Positions 1-7,498 of a stretch of DNA of 23,807 bases are shown here, one piece after another. Source of the stretch: Caulobacterales bacterium RIFOXYB1_FULL_67_16 (GTDB taxonomy: Bacteria; Pseudomonadota; Alphaproteobacteria; Caulobacterales; Caulobacteraceae). Where the stretch lies: the NCBI GenBank assembly GCA_001796045.1, contig MGLN01000017.1, forward strand, positions 255-24,061, given 5' to 3'. The translations under genes and the position numbers were made by a program. Every line of letters starts with the position of its first letter. The stretch's first letter is position 1. The notes beneath the pieces are model-generated. The model was not told the DNA's origin. It saw only the letters and a program-made list of their open reading frames with translations, and did not search any database.

Positions 1-16
1 GCCCGCGACGTCTGGA

Positions 17-1999
17 TCAACCGCCGAAACGGATACGGACCCCGGCGTTGGCGACGAACCCCTCCAACGGGGCCCAGGCGTCGGTTGTCCAGCGGCCGTC
101 CGCCGTGCGGGTCGGCCGGAGCAAGGAATCGCTCCGGGTCTGGCGTTCGTCCAGAAGGTTTTCCAGGTTCAGGAACAGGCGGTAGCGACCCAGAACCACC
201 TCGCCCAACAGCCCCAGCTCCCAGTAGGCCTCGCTGCGATCGCGGTAGGGATCGTCGTCCAGCGGCTGGGCGCCTGTGTAATAGGCCTCGAAGCCCAGGC
301 GGCCGCGATCGTGTTTCTCCCACATGGCCACGAAGCCGGCCGAATGACGGGGCGTCATCGGCTTGTCGCGCCGCGCCGATCCTGCTTCCTCCGGCTCGTC
401 GGCGTCCAGATACATGTAGTTGGCGGTGAGCACGAAAGGCGCCCGGCGCCAGCGGCCCAGCAGCTCGACCCCACGGGTGCGGGTGACGCCGTCCACGTTG
501 ATCAGCCGCGGTCGGTCTGCGGTGACAGGCTGAAGCCGCACTGCGTCGTCTATGTCCGACCCGAACAGCGTCAGGCTGGTCTCCCAAGGTCCTCTGGCCC
601 AGCCCAGGTCCAATGAGGCGGTCGAGGCCGTTTCCACCTCCAGATTGGCGATGGGCTCCAGCCGCGACAGGCCGGCGGCCTCGGTCTCCTCCACGAAGGG
701 CGTAGGGGCGTAAAAGCCGCGACCCCACGAACCGCGAACCGTCCACGGACCCGGCCGCCACAGCAGGGACAATCGCGGGCTGAACTGACCGCCGTAGCGG
801 CTGTGGTCGTCATAGCGGGCGCTGGCCGAAATCGTCAGATCCTCGGTCCAGTCGCGTTCGACCTGGGCGAAAACGGCCGGGGCCGTGTAACGATAGTCGA
901 AGGCCGGGAAGGCGTCCGAGGCGTAGTCGTCCGCCTGCCACACCAGGCCGCCCATCCAGTCGGCGCCCATAGCCTCGGCCGAGACGGAGGACTCCACCAG
1001 GAAGGTCTGGTGGCGGTCGTCTTCGATCAGATCGCCGTACCGGTGGCGGTGGCTCTGTTCGACGGCGGACGCGCGGGTCTGGAGCCAGGCGCGGTCGCCC
1101 AGAGGCCGTTCATAGACGGCGCCGGCGTCCAGGCGGTCGGTCTCCTGATCCAGGCGGAAGGGCCGGCCGTCGGGGGCCAGGGCGCCGTCGCGCGTGCCGC
1201 CCCGGCGCCGCTCGGTCATGCCGCCCGCCGTCAGGAACAGGGTCGCGCCGTCGTCGCCGTTCCAGAACAGCCGCGGCCGGGCCGACCAGCGTGTGTAGCC
1301 GGCCATGTCGATCCAGCCGTCGTCGTCCAGGTCCTGGATCGCCTGATGGTTGTAGGTCGCCAGGACGGAGCCGCTCCAGTCTGAAGTCAGGGGAGCAGCG
1401 GCGTAGGCCGAGACGTCCTGACCGTCGCGCGAGGTGGCGTTCAGGATCAACTCGCCTTCGCGGGTTTCGCCCGGTCGGCGGGAGATCAGATTGACCACGC
1501 CGCCCAAAGCCTGTCCGCCGTACAGCGCCGAGGCGGCGCCCTTGATCACCTCGACCTGCCCCAGATCGCTGGGCGGGATCTGCAGCAGGCCCAGGGACGA
1601 GGATTGGCCGCCGTAGAGGGGCAGGCCATCGGCCAGCAACTGAGTGTAGCGACCCCTCATGCCCTGAACGCGAACGTTGGCGGATCCCAGTCCGGGGGAG
1701 GTGACCTGGACGCGCACCCCGCCGGTTTCGGCCAGGATCATCGAGATGTTGCCTGGACGCATGATGAGCTTTTCGGCGATCTCCTCTTCGTTCAGCACCT
1801 CGATCCGGACGGGCTCGTCCTGAACGCGCCGGCGGGAGCGGGTGGAGACGACGAAGATCTCCTCCAGCTCCGCGGCCTCTTCGGCGGGCGGTGTTTGGGG
1901 CGGGTATGGCGAGGTCTGGCTCTGGTCTTGGGCGAGGGCGGCGGCGGGCAACAGAGTCGCGAAGGCGACTCCGGCCATGAGATGATAGGCGATGGTCAT
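17..1999 (-). CDS. TonB-dependent outer membrane receptor
   Basis: 660-residue outer membrane protein expected to take up a ligand, probably a metal or metal chelate, using TonB/ExbBD energy. A signal peptide covers about residues 1-23 (ending ALAQ). A TonB-box-like stretch (EEIFVVST, about 46-53) follows, then a plug domain (about 57-175, with VRVQGMRGRYTQLLADGLP and VEVIKGAASALYGG) and a beta-barrel to the C terminus. LENLLDER near the end is typical of these barrels. The length is normal for siderophore/colicin-type receptors. The ATG at 1999 has AGGA 7 nt upstream. The small Cys-rich gene lies 111 bp upstream on the same strand and may be co-transcribed. The C terminus (RIRFGG) lacks the usual terminal aromatic residue. 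The substrate cannot be read from sequence. The family call is secure; the metal link is inferred from the neighbour. Confidence 0.95.
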   Translation of the reverse strand: MTIAYHLMAGVAFATLLPAAALAQDQSQTSPYPPQTPPAEEAAELEEIFVVSTRSRRRVQDEPVRIEVLNEEEIAEKLIMRPGNISMILAETGGVRVQVTSPGLGSANVRVQGMRGRYTQLLADGLPLYGGQSSSLGLLQIPPSDLGQVEVIKGAASALYGGQALGGVVNLISRRPGETREGELILNATSRDGQDVSAYAAAPLTSDWSGSVLATYNHQAIQDLDDDGWIDMAGYTRWSARPRLFWNGDDGATLFLTAGGMTERRRGGTRDGALAPDGRPFRLDQETDRLDAGAVYERPLGDRAWLQTRASAVEQSHRHRYGDLIEDDRHQTFLVESSVSAEAMGADWMGGLVWQADDYASDAFPAFDYRYTAPAVFAQVERDWTEDLTISASARYDDHSRYGGQFSPRLSLLWRPGPWTVRGSWGRGFYAPTPFVEETEAAGLSRLEPIANLEVETASTASLDLGWARGPWETSLTLFGSDIDDAVRLQPVTADRPRLINVDGVTRTRGVELLGRWRRAPFVLTANYMYLDADEPEEAGSARRDKPMTPRHSAGFVAMWEKHDRGRLGFEAYYTGAQPLDDDPYRDRSEAYWELGLLGEVVLGRYRLFLNLENLLDERQTRSDSLLRPTRTADGRWTTDAWAPLEGFVANAGVRIRFGG

Positions 2000-2110
2000 G
2001 ATCTGATCCTCGGCCGGCGCACGGGCCGGCCCTGACGACGATAGGCGCGCTCCACTCAGCAGCGGAACGACGCGGACGAGGCGAAGTGGGCCTGTGAGGC
2101 CCCGGCGGGA

Positions 2111-2455
2111 TCAGACGCGCGGGGGCCGGTCGGGGCCGGCGGTATCGACCGGCGGAGGTTCCGGCGACTGGCGCCAGGCGTGACGCGCGGCTGCGTGCGC
2201 CGGCGTCTGGATCAGGATCGGGTCTGATCTATATGCGGGGTGGGGCGCGTGGCAGCAGCCGTTGGCGCAGGCCGGGCCGCAATCGATGCAGCCCTGGTCC
2301 TGATCCGAAACGGCTTCGCCGACGACGGCGACCGCGGCGCAGTTCGCTTCGGCGCACGCGTGGGCCGACACCGCAGGCGCAAAGGCGACAAGCGCCAGCA
2401 CCAGCTGCAAAACCAGCTTCAGACCGGCTGACAGGGAGGTCGCAGGGCGTCGCAT
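2111..2455 (-). CDS. small exported Cys/His-rich protein, unrecognised family
   Basis: 114-residue protein that I cannot assign to a family. The ATG at 2455 is chosen because it puts a clean signal peptide first (about residues 1-31, hydrophobic LVLQLVLALVAFAPAVSA). An upstream in-frame ATG at 2605 would add 50 unlikely residues and run through an intergenic repeat. The mature part has seven cysteines (34, 39, 56, 59, 63, 67, 68) and nearby histidines (33, 69, 72), including CxxCxxxCxxxCCH. This pattern suggests metal binding or disulfides in the periplasm. The rest is Pro/Ala-rich and low in complexity. It lies just upstream of, and in line with, the TonB receptor, so a role as a periplasmic metal-binding partner is plausible but inferred. 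Confidence 0.7.
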   Translation of the reverse strand: MRRPATSLSAGLKLVLQLVLALVAFAPAVSAHACAEANCAAVAVVGEAVSDQDQGCIDCGPACANGCCHAPHPAYRSDPILIQTPAHAAARHAWRQSPEPPPVDTAGPDRPPRV

Positions 2456-2526
2456 CTCAGGCCCGGGCTTAAGTGGATCGGCCGTAGATGGCAAGTTGGA
2501 GTGTGTGGAGTGAGAGCTTGCGTCTT

Positions 2527-2676
2527 TCTGCCCTTGCGGGAAAAGGTGGGCAAGCGAAGCGAGGCCGGATGAGGGGTTGTTCGGTCTTGCCGCCTGTTCT
2601 CCCATTCGCGTCGAGGTTTGTGTGACCCCTCATCCGTCGGCCTGCGGCCCCCACCTTCTCCCGCAAGGGGAGAAGG
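2527..2676. repeat. imperfect inverted repeat, REP-like intergenic element
   Basis: The left arm (about 2527-2578) and right arm (2624-2676) are near reverse complements. Both contain the blocks CCCTTGCGGGA, AAGGTGGG and GGATGAGGGGT, separated by a loop of about 45 bp. Elements with this CCTCATCC...CCACCTTCTCCC theme recur between genes in many proteobacteria. The right arm ends next to the ATG of the DUF817 gene and supplies its purine-rich Shine-Dalgarno stretch (GGGGAGAAGG). As RNA it would form a long hairpin and could limit read-through in either direction. Confidence 0.8.
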
Positions 2677-2677
2677 C

Positions 2678-3544
2678 ATGAGCCATCGGCTTCCCCTGGA
2701 GGCCTGGGGCCGTCGTCTGATGACGAGGGCGGAGACCTGGGCGGACGCATCGAAGGCGCGTCGCTACGCCTACGAATTCCTCTGGTTCGGGCTGAAACAG
2801 GGGTGGGCGTGTCTGTTCGGGGGGCTGATGCTGGGGCTGATCGTCGGCACCTTCCTGTGGTGGCCGGATACGGCGCCGATCTCGCGGTATGATTTCCTCG
2901 CCGTCGGGGCGGTGGTGATCCAGGCGGCCATGCTGGCCTTCCGGCTGGAGAGCTGGGAGGAGGCGCGGGTGATCTTCCTGTTCCATGTGGCGGGAACGAT
3001 CATGGAGCTGTTCAAGACCGCGCACGGGTCGTGGGTCTATCCGGAGGACAGTCTGCTGCGCATCGGCGCCGTGCCGCTGTTCTCGGGCTTCATGTATGCG
3101 GCGGTGGGCAGTTATATCGCGCGGGTGCAGCGGATTTTTCATATCCGGGTGCGGCGGTATCCGCCGCTGTGGACCACCTGGCTGCTGGCGGCGGCCATCT
3201 ATGTGAACTTCTTCGCCCATCACTGGCTGCCGGATGTGCGGATCGTTCTGTTTCTGGCGACGGCTCTGCTGTTCGGGCGGGGGTGGTTCTATTTCACGGC
3301 GGACCGGCGTCGGCGGTCGATGCCGCTGCTGCTGGGATACGGGCTGGTGGCCCTGTTCATCTGGTTCGCCGAGAACCTGGGCACCTTTGCGCGGGCCTGG
3401 ACCTATCCGGGGCAGGACGGGGGCTGGGAGCCGGTGTCCCTGCAAAAGCTGGGCGCCTGGTTCCTGCTGATGATCATTTCGGTGGTGCTGGTCTCGCTGG
3501 TGCACCGGCCGGAGGAAGAGCCGTCAGGCTGCGCCGGCCATTGA
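2678..3544 (+). CDS. DUF817 family integral membrane protein
   Basis: 288-residue polytopic inner membrane protein matching DUF817, a family of unknown function. About seven to eight hydrophobic helices are visible, for example WACLFGGLMLGLIVGTFLWW, FLAVGAVVIQAAMLAF, ALLFGRGWFYF and LGAWFLLMIISVVLVSLV. Conserved-looking loop motifs include FHVAGTIMELFKTAHGSW, FSGFMYAAVGSYIAR and HHWLPDVR. The ATG at 2678 directly follows GGGGAGAAGG with very short spacing. A second ATG at 2720 gives a protein 14 residues shorter and is a real alternative. The 3' end overlaps the convergent EAL gene by 21 bp. Nothing in the neighbourhood suggests a substrate. Confidence 0.88.
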   Translation: MSHRLPLEAWGRRLMTRAETWADASKARRYAYEFLWFGLKQGWACLFGGLMLGLIVGTFLWWPDTAPISRYDFLAVGAVVIQAAMLAFRLESWEEARVIFLFHVAGTIMELFKTAHGSWVYPEDSLLRIGAVPLFSGFMYAAVGSYIARVQRIFHIRVRRYPPLWTTWLLAAAIYVNFFAHHWLPDVRIVLFLATALLFGRGWFYFTADRRRRSMPLLLGYGLVALFIWFAENLGTFARAWTYPGQDGGWEPVSLQKLGAWFLLMIISVVLVSLVHRPEEEPSGCAGH

Positions 3545-4306
3545 CTCGCCGGCCAGTGAGGCGGGGGCGCCCGGCCAGGCGACGGGGGGCAGGGCCTCGA
3601 ACCCCGGCTTGGCCAGCAGATAGCCTTGCATCAGCTTGACCCCCAAGTCGCGTAGCACGTTCAGCTCGGCCAGGGTCTCGATGCCTTCGCAGACCGGTTC
3701 GACGCCCAGATCGCGCAGCATGTTCAGGGTGTTGCGCACGATGGTGCGTTTGACCGGGTCGGTGTCGATGTTGCGGATCAGGGCCATGTCCAGCTTGACG
3801 ATGTCCGGCTGGAACAGGGTGAGCAGACCCAGGCCCGCATAGCCGGCGCCGAAGTCGTCGATGGCGGTCTTGAACCCCATGGCCCGATAGGATCGCAGGA
3901 TGTTCAGGATGTGGTCGGCGTCCATCGCCTCGCTCTCGGTGAACTCGAAGATGATCTTGTTCACGGGGAAGCCGGTGCGCATGGCCGCCGCCAGGGTGGC
4001 GCGGATGCAGGCGCGGGGCTCATAGACCGCATTGGGCAGGAAGTTGATCGACAGATTGGCGCCCTGGGCCGTCATGTTGAGCCCGGCGGCCAGGTCGATG
4101 GCGGTGGTGCGGCAGACCTGGTCGAAGGCGTAGCGGTTCTCGTCGGAGATTTGGGCCAGGACCTGGCCGGCGCCGGCGCCGGCCTGCCCGCGCACCAGGG
4201 CCTCGTAGGCGAAGACGGTTCCGGTCGAGACGTCGGCTATGGGCTGAAACGCCATGGTGATCGGCAGGTCGAAACCCGCGCCGTCTTTGCATCCCGCACA
4301 GGACAT
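3524..4306 (-). CDS. stand-alone EAL domain protein, c-di-GMP phosphodiesterase
   Basis: 260-residue cytosolic protein that is almost entirely an EAL domain, predicted to hydrolyse c-di-GMP to pGpG. The expected metal and catalytic residues are present: E35 in YEALVRG, N88 in SINFLP, E121 in FEFTE, D150-D151 in IDDFGAGYAGLG, K171 in DIVKLD, E207 in EGIET and Q227 in LMQGY. It is therefore probably active. No sensory, GGDEF or membrane segment is present. The only extra is a short N terminus with C3-x-x-C6 (MSCAGCKDG), which could bind metal or respond to redox. The N-terminal ATG at 4306 is the first Met of the frame. The nitroreductase lies 67 bp upstream on the same strand. The target process (motility, holdfast or cell cycle) cannot be told from here. 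Confidence 0.93.
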   Translation of the reverse strand: MSCAGCKDGAGFDLPITMAFQPIADVSTGTVFAYEALVRGQAGAGAGQVLAQISDENRYAFDQVCRTTAIDLAAGLNMTAQGANLSINFLPNAVYEPRACIRATLAAAMRTGFPVNKIIFEFTESEAMDADHILNILRSYRAMGFKTAIDDFGAGYAGLGLLTLFQPDIVKLDMALIRNIDTDPVKRTIVRNTLNMLRDLGVEPVCEGIETLAELNVLRDLGVKLMQGYLLAKPGFEALPPVAWPGAPASLAGESMAGAA

Positions 4307-4333
4307 CGGCCTAACGTCTCCGGTTAAGCTGCT

Positions 4334-4344
4334 GTTCTTAGAAC
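4334..4344. promoter_or_regulatory. short perfect palindrome upstream of the EAL gene
   Basis: GTTCTTAGAAC is perfectly symmetrical around its central T. It lies 28 bp from the EAL start codon in a 67-bp gap, flanked by TTAA at 4324-4327 and 4352-4355. It could be an operator for a small dimeric repressor. It is short enough to arise by chance. Confidence 0.25.
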
Positions 4345-4373
4345 GGAAAGATTAAAGATGTCCGACGGCGGCC

Positions 4374-4982
4374 CTAGGGCAGGCGGGTGACCTTGGCAGC
4401 CATATCCGGGCGGGGGCGTTCCAGGGCGGGCTCATTCAGGGTGCCGATGTGGATGAAGCCGGCGACGGTCTCGCCCTCGGTCAGGCCGAACAGGGCGACG
4501 GCCTGCGGGTCGTAGCTGTACCAGTCGGTGATCCAGCTGGACGAATAGCCGAAGGCCCCGGCCGCGTGCTCCAGGTTCATGCAGACGGCGCCGGCCGACA
4601 GCTGCTGCTCCCAGATCGGCTTGGCGTCGGGGACGGGGGCGGAGACGACTAGGACGGTGACCGGGGCGGCGGTCAGCTTGGCCAGGACGGCCTGGGCCTT
4701 GGCGGGTTTGTCGAGATTTTCGGCCAAGGCGGCCAGCTTTTCTGCGATCTCGGCCCGGGTGACCGGGCCCAGCACCACGAACCGCCAGGGGAAGAGCTTG
4801 CCGTGGTCGGGCGTGCGGGCGGCCAGGGTCAGGATCTGGTCCAGCTCGGCCTCGGTAGGGCCGGGGGCGGTCAGGGCCTGGGCCGCGGCGGAGCGGCGCG
4901 TGGCCAGGCGGTCGCGCAATTCTTGCGACGGGACCGGGGCGGGCAAGGAGGCGTTCAACGGATACAGGGCCGGGGCGATCAT
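4374..4982 (-). CDS. nitroreductase family FMN oxidoreductase (YdjA-like)
   Basis: 202-residue cytosolic flavoprotein of the nitroreductase superfamily. Members reduce nitro groups, quinones or enones with NAD(P)H. Recognisable elements are RRS at 29-31 (phosphate contact of FMN), TPDHGKLFPWRF at 57-68 (resembling the YdjA subgroup), GYSSSW at 145-150 and the C-terminal GFIHIGT stretch. The length fits this compact subgroup. The start at 4982 is the only Met before the conserved core, and no clear Shine-Dalgarno is seen. It is divergent from the NUDIX gene across only 45 bp, so the promoters must be close together or overlap. The physiological substrate is unknown. Confidence 0.9.
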   Translation of the reverse strand: MIAPALYPLNASLPAPVPSQELRDRLATRRSAAAQALTAPGPTEAELDQILTLAARTPDHGKLFPWRFVVLGPVTRAEIAEKLAALAENLDKPAKAQAVLAKLTAAPVTVLVVSAPVPDAKPIWEQQLSAGAVCMNLEHAAGAFGYSSSWITDWYSYDPQAVALFGLTEGETVAGFIHIGTLNEPALERPRPDMAAKVTRLP

Positions 4983-5027
4983 TCGGTCTAGCTAGGCTTT
5001 CGCTCGCCCATCCGCCATAGCTGCAGC

Positions 5028-5654
5028 ATGAGCAATTCCGACGAACCGAAATGGGCCGCCGGCCTGGCCAAGCCGCCGGCCTGGCGCAGCGACGGAACCG
5101 AGACGGTGTTCGACAATCCGTGGATGGCCGTGACGCGGCATCCGGCCACGGCGCCGACCGGCCATGCGGCCGACTATGCCGTGGTTCGGTTCAAGAGTGT
5201 CGGCACCGGCGTCCTGCCGGTGCACGACGACGGCACGGTGGTGCTGGTGGGGCAGCAGAGGTTCGCCCTGGCCAACTATTCCTGGGAAATGCCGGAGGGG
5301 GGCGCGCCGCTGGGCGAGGACCCGTTCGACGGGGTCCGGCGCGAACTGGCCGAGGAGGCGGGGCTGGAGGCCGCCCATTGGGCGCCGGCCCTGACGGTCG
5401 AGATGTCCAACTCCACCACCGACGAGATCGGCAGGACTTGGGTCGCCTGGGGACTGAACCCTGTGCCGGTCGCGCCGGATCCGACCGAGGTGATCGCGAT
5501 CGTGCGGGTTCCGTTCCTGGATCTGCTCGACGAGATCGGGCGGGGGACGGTGCGGGACGGCCTGACGGTGGCGACGGCCTACAAGGCCTATCATATGGCC
5601 CTGAACGGCGATCTGCCGCCGGCGCTGGCGCAGGCCATGCTGGGGCGGGTATGA
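5028..5654 (+). CDS. NUDIX hydrolase, ADP-ribose pyrophosphatase-like
   Basis: 208-residue hydrolase predicted to cleave a nucleoside diphosphate linked to another moiety, most likely ADP-ribose or a nucleotide sugar. The Nudix box is complete: G91-x5-E97-x7-R105-E106-L107-x-E109-E110-x-G112-L113. An upstream strand (WEMPEGG) is typical of the ADPRase group, and the N-terminal strand region (ETVFDNPWMAV) also fits. The substrate assignment within NUDIX is tentative. The stop codon lies 20 bp before the chosen cysE start, so the two genes probably share a transcript. No function links them obviously. Confidence 0.92.
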   Translation: MSNSDEPKWAAGLAKPPAWRSDGTETVFDNPWMAVTRHPATAPTGHAADYAVVRFKSVGTGVLPVHDDGTVVLVGQQRFALANYSWEMPEGGAPLGEDPFDGVRRELAEEAGLEAAHWAPALTVEMSNSTTDEIGRTWVAWGLNPVPVAPDPTEVIAIVRVPFLDLLDEIGRGTVRDGLTVATAYKAYHMALNGDLPPALAQAMLGRV

Positions 5655-5663
5655 TGTCGCCGA

Positions 5664-5668
5664 AGGAG
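5664..5668 (+). promoter_or_regulatory. ribosome binding site deciding the cysE start
   Basis: AGGAG lies 6 nt before the ATG at 5675. In-frame ATGs at 5651 and 5654 overlap the NUDIX stop codon but have no such site, so translation of cysE most likely begins at 5675. Confidence 0.75.
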
Positions 5669-5674
5669 CCCGGC

Positions 5675-6496
5675 ATGGCCAAGCTTGAAGTCGTCGCGAA
5701 CACCGACAGCGTGTGGCGCCAGCTGCGCGCCTCGGCCGAGGCCGCCTCGCGCGAAGAGCCCCAGCTGGGGTCGCAGATGAACGCGGTCATCCTGTCGCAC
5801 GACGACCTGGCCGGCGCCCTCAGCTTCCAGATCGCGCGCAAGCTGGCCGATCCGGAAATGAGCGCCATGTCGGTGCGCGAGGTCTGCCTGTCGGCCTTCG
5901 CCGCCGATCCGGCCATGGTCGCGGCGGCGGAAGCCGATCTGCAGGCGGTGGCCGAACGTGATCCGGCCATCCGCAACCTGCTGCAGCCCTTCCTGTATTT
6001 CAAAGGCTTCCAGGCGCTTCAGGCTTGGCGCGTGGGCCATTGGCTGTGGGGGCAGGGGCGCGAGACCCTGGCCTTCCACTTCCAGAGCCGGATCTCCGAA
6101 CTGTTCCAGCTGGACATCCATCCGGCGGCGCGGCTGGGCCAGGGGCTGTTCCTGGACCACGGCACCGGCATCGTCATCGGCGAGACGGCGGTGGTCGGCG
6201 ACGACGTGTCGATGCTGCACGGGGTGACCCTGGGCGGCACCGGCGCGGAACGCGGCGACCGCCATCCCAAGATCGGCAAGGGCGTCCTTCTGGGCGCAGG
6301 GGCCAAGGTGCTGGGCAATATCCACGTCGGCGACTACGCCAAGGTGGCGTCGGGCTCGGTGGTGCTGAAGGCCGTGCCGTCGGGCTGCACCGTGGCCGGG
6401 GTGCCGGCGCGGCTGGTCAACTGCCCCACTGGCGCAGAGCCGGCGCGGACCATGGACCATACGCTGGCCGACGTGGTGTACGACTTCGTGATCTGA
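5675..6496 (+). CDS. cysE: serine O-acetyltransferase
   Basis: 273-residue enzyme that transfers acetyl from acetyl-CoA to L-serine, giving O-acetylserine, the first step of cysteine synthesis. An alpha-helical N-terminal SATase domain (about 1-145) is followed by left-handed beta-helix hexapeptide repeats (about 146-255). The core motifs are SELFQLDIHP, LDHGTGIVIGETAVVG (catalytic H162, with D147 as partner), LHGVTLGGTG, RHPKIGKGVLLGAGAKVLG and TVAGVPARLV. Length and motif order match E. coli CysE well. The C terminus ends in an isoleucine (DFVI), as expected for docking into O-acetylserine sulfhydrylase (CysK). It follows the NUDIX gene closely on the same strand and may be translationally coupled to it. 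Confidence 0.97.
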   Translation: MAKLEVVANTDSVWRQLRASAEAASREEPQLGSQMNAVILSHDDLAGALSFQIARKLADPEMSAMSVREVCLSAFAADPAMVAAAEADLQAVAERDPAIRNLLQPFLYFKGFQALQAWRVGHWLWGQGRETLAFHFQSRISELFQLDIHPAARLGQGLFLDHGTGIVIGETAVVGDDVSMLHGVTLGGTGAERGDRHPKIGKGVLLGAGAKVLGNIHVGDYAKVASGSVVLKAVPSGCTVAGVPARLVNCPTGAEPARTMDHTLADVVYDFVI

Positions 6497-6551
6497 GGGG
6501 GCGCCGCAAAGCAGCGGCTGACCTTCACAAGGCGGGTCGAAAGGGAATTTG

Positions 6552-7100
6552 GTGGAAGTATCAGGCGTTCTGGCTGTCGGTGAAACCACGACCGCCCTGG
6601 CCTATGTCAAAGGGCGGCGGGGTTTGTCGCCGCGCCAGATGAAGCTCATCCTCGTTGTCTGTATGACGTCCGTTGGCATCCCCGTCGGGGCATGGCTGTT
6701 CGGCTCGTGGCTCGCGGCGGCGGTCTCTGTCGAGTTCGCGGTCATTGGTTTGGGACTAGGTGTGTGGGTGGTGCAGAGATTGGCGGGTCCTTCGATGCAA
6801 AAGGCGCTCGCCGCGCGTGGTCAGGCCTATGAGCAGCCGCTTACGCTCCGGCTGACCCCCGAAGTGCTTGTCTATGATCTGGAGGATGTGACGATGACCG
6901 CACGCTGGCCCTGCGTCACGGACCTCTATCGAACCCGCAAGTATTGGGTGTTTCTGGTTCAGAGCAGCGCCATGGTGCTTCCGCGACGGTTCTTCACGTC
7001 TCCCGAGGCCGAACGGGATTTCATTGTTCAGGCTATGTCGCTGATGACCGATGCCGCCCGTGCGCGAAGCCCTGACGCGGCAGAGCTCATCAAGGGGTAG
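6552..7100 (+). CDS. YcxB-like membrane protein
   Basis: 182-residue protein with two adjacent membrane helices (about 30-52 and 54-77: LILVVCMTSVGIPVGAWLF, then a segment ending GLGVWVVQRL). A C-terminal cytosolic domain resembles the YcxB-like family: RLTPEVLVYD, the Trp-centred W-x-x-V-T-D-L-Y segment, KYWVFLVQSSAMVLPRRFF and a PEAERDF helix. The function of the family is unknown. I chose the GTG at 6552 because GGGA (6543-6546) lies 5 nt upstream; the overlapping TTG at 6549 is too close to it. Base composition is visibly less G/C-skewed than in cysE, which hints at a different history. The gap after cysE is 55 bp and no terminator is evident. Confidence 0.8.
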   Translation: MEVSGVLAVGETTTALAYVKGRRGLSPRQMKLILVVCMTSVGIPVGAWLFGSWLAAAVSVEFAVIGLGLGVWVVQRLAGPSMQKALAARGQAYEQPLTLRLTPEVLVYDLEDVTMTARWPCVTDLYRTRKYWVFLVQSSAMVLPRRFFTSPEAERDFIVQAMSLMTDAARARSPDAAELIKG

Positions 7101-7225
7101 CGCCCGCCTTGGCGCACTCAATCCTGCAGACAGGATGAGTGACTGCGGAAAATGCGCGGCGCCGGTTTCCCTCAACGCCCGACTTCTCTAGGGTCCGCCG
7201 CCAACCCAAGACCATGAGGCCCCCT

Positions 7226-7435
7226 GTGAAAGACACCGACCTGAAGCGCATCGAGGCCCACCTCAAGCGCACCTTCAACACCGGCGGCATCATCGTGAAG
7301 GCCCGTCCCAAGCAGAATGACTCGGCCGAAGTCTATGTCGGGGACGAGTTCATCGGCGTCGTCTTCGAGGACGAGGACGAGGAAGGCTCCTTCATGTTCG
7401 AGATGGCGATCCTGGCCGAGGATCTGCCGGAATAG
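7226..7435 (+). CDS. DUF3126 family protein
   Basis: 69-residue soluble protein of DUF3126, a small family common in Alphaproteobacteria and without known function. The pattern L-K-R-I-E-x-x-L-K-R-T-F-N-T-x-x-I, then VKARPKQNDSAEVYVGDEFI and a run of acidic residues before FMFEMAILAEDL, is characteristic. The GTG at 7226 is preferred because GAGG (7216-7219) lies 6 nt upstream and family members begin near this point. An in-frame ATG at 7214 would add four residues. It converges on the LytTR gene. Confidence 0.88.
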   Translation: MKDTDLKRIEAHLKRTFNTGGIIVKARPKQNDSAEVYVGDEFIGVVFEDEDEEGSFMFEMAILAEDLPE

Positions 7436-7449
7436 GCTGTCGTCCCATT

Positions 7450-7481
7450 CGTGATCGTCCGACGCAGACCGGGCGATCACG
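7450..7481. terminator. hairpin between convergent genes
   Basis: CGTGATCG (7450-7457) pairs with CGATCACG (7474-7481), extended inward by CC/GG pairs around a 10-nt loop; CGTC/GACG lies outside. It sits between two convergent stop codons and could end transcription from both sides. There is no T-run, so a Rho-independent mechanism is uncertain. Confidence 0.45.
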
Positions 7482-7498
7482 TATGACGGCGGGCGGGT

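Noticed and set aside
2000..2110. Cobalamin or other riboswitch upstream of the TonB receptor
   Set aside because: The gap is only 111 bp, holds a simple GC-rich hairpin and no conserved riboswitch core that I can recognise.
4324..4355. CtrA or SOS (LexA) box
   Set aside because: The two TTAA tetramers are 28 bp apart rather than 7 bp between them, and GTTC is followed by its inverse rather than a direct GTTC repeat.
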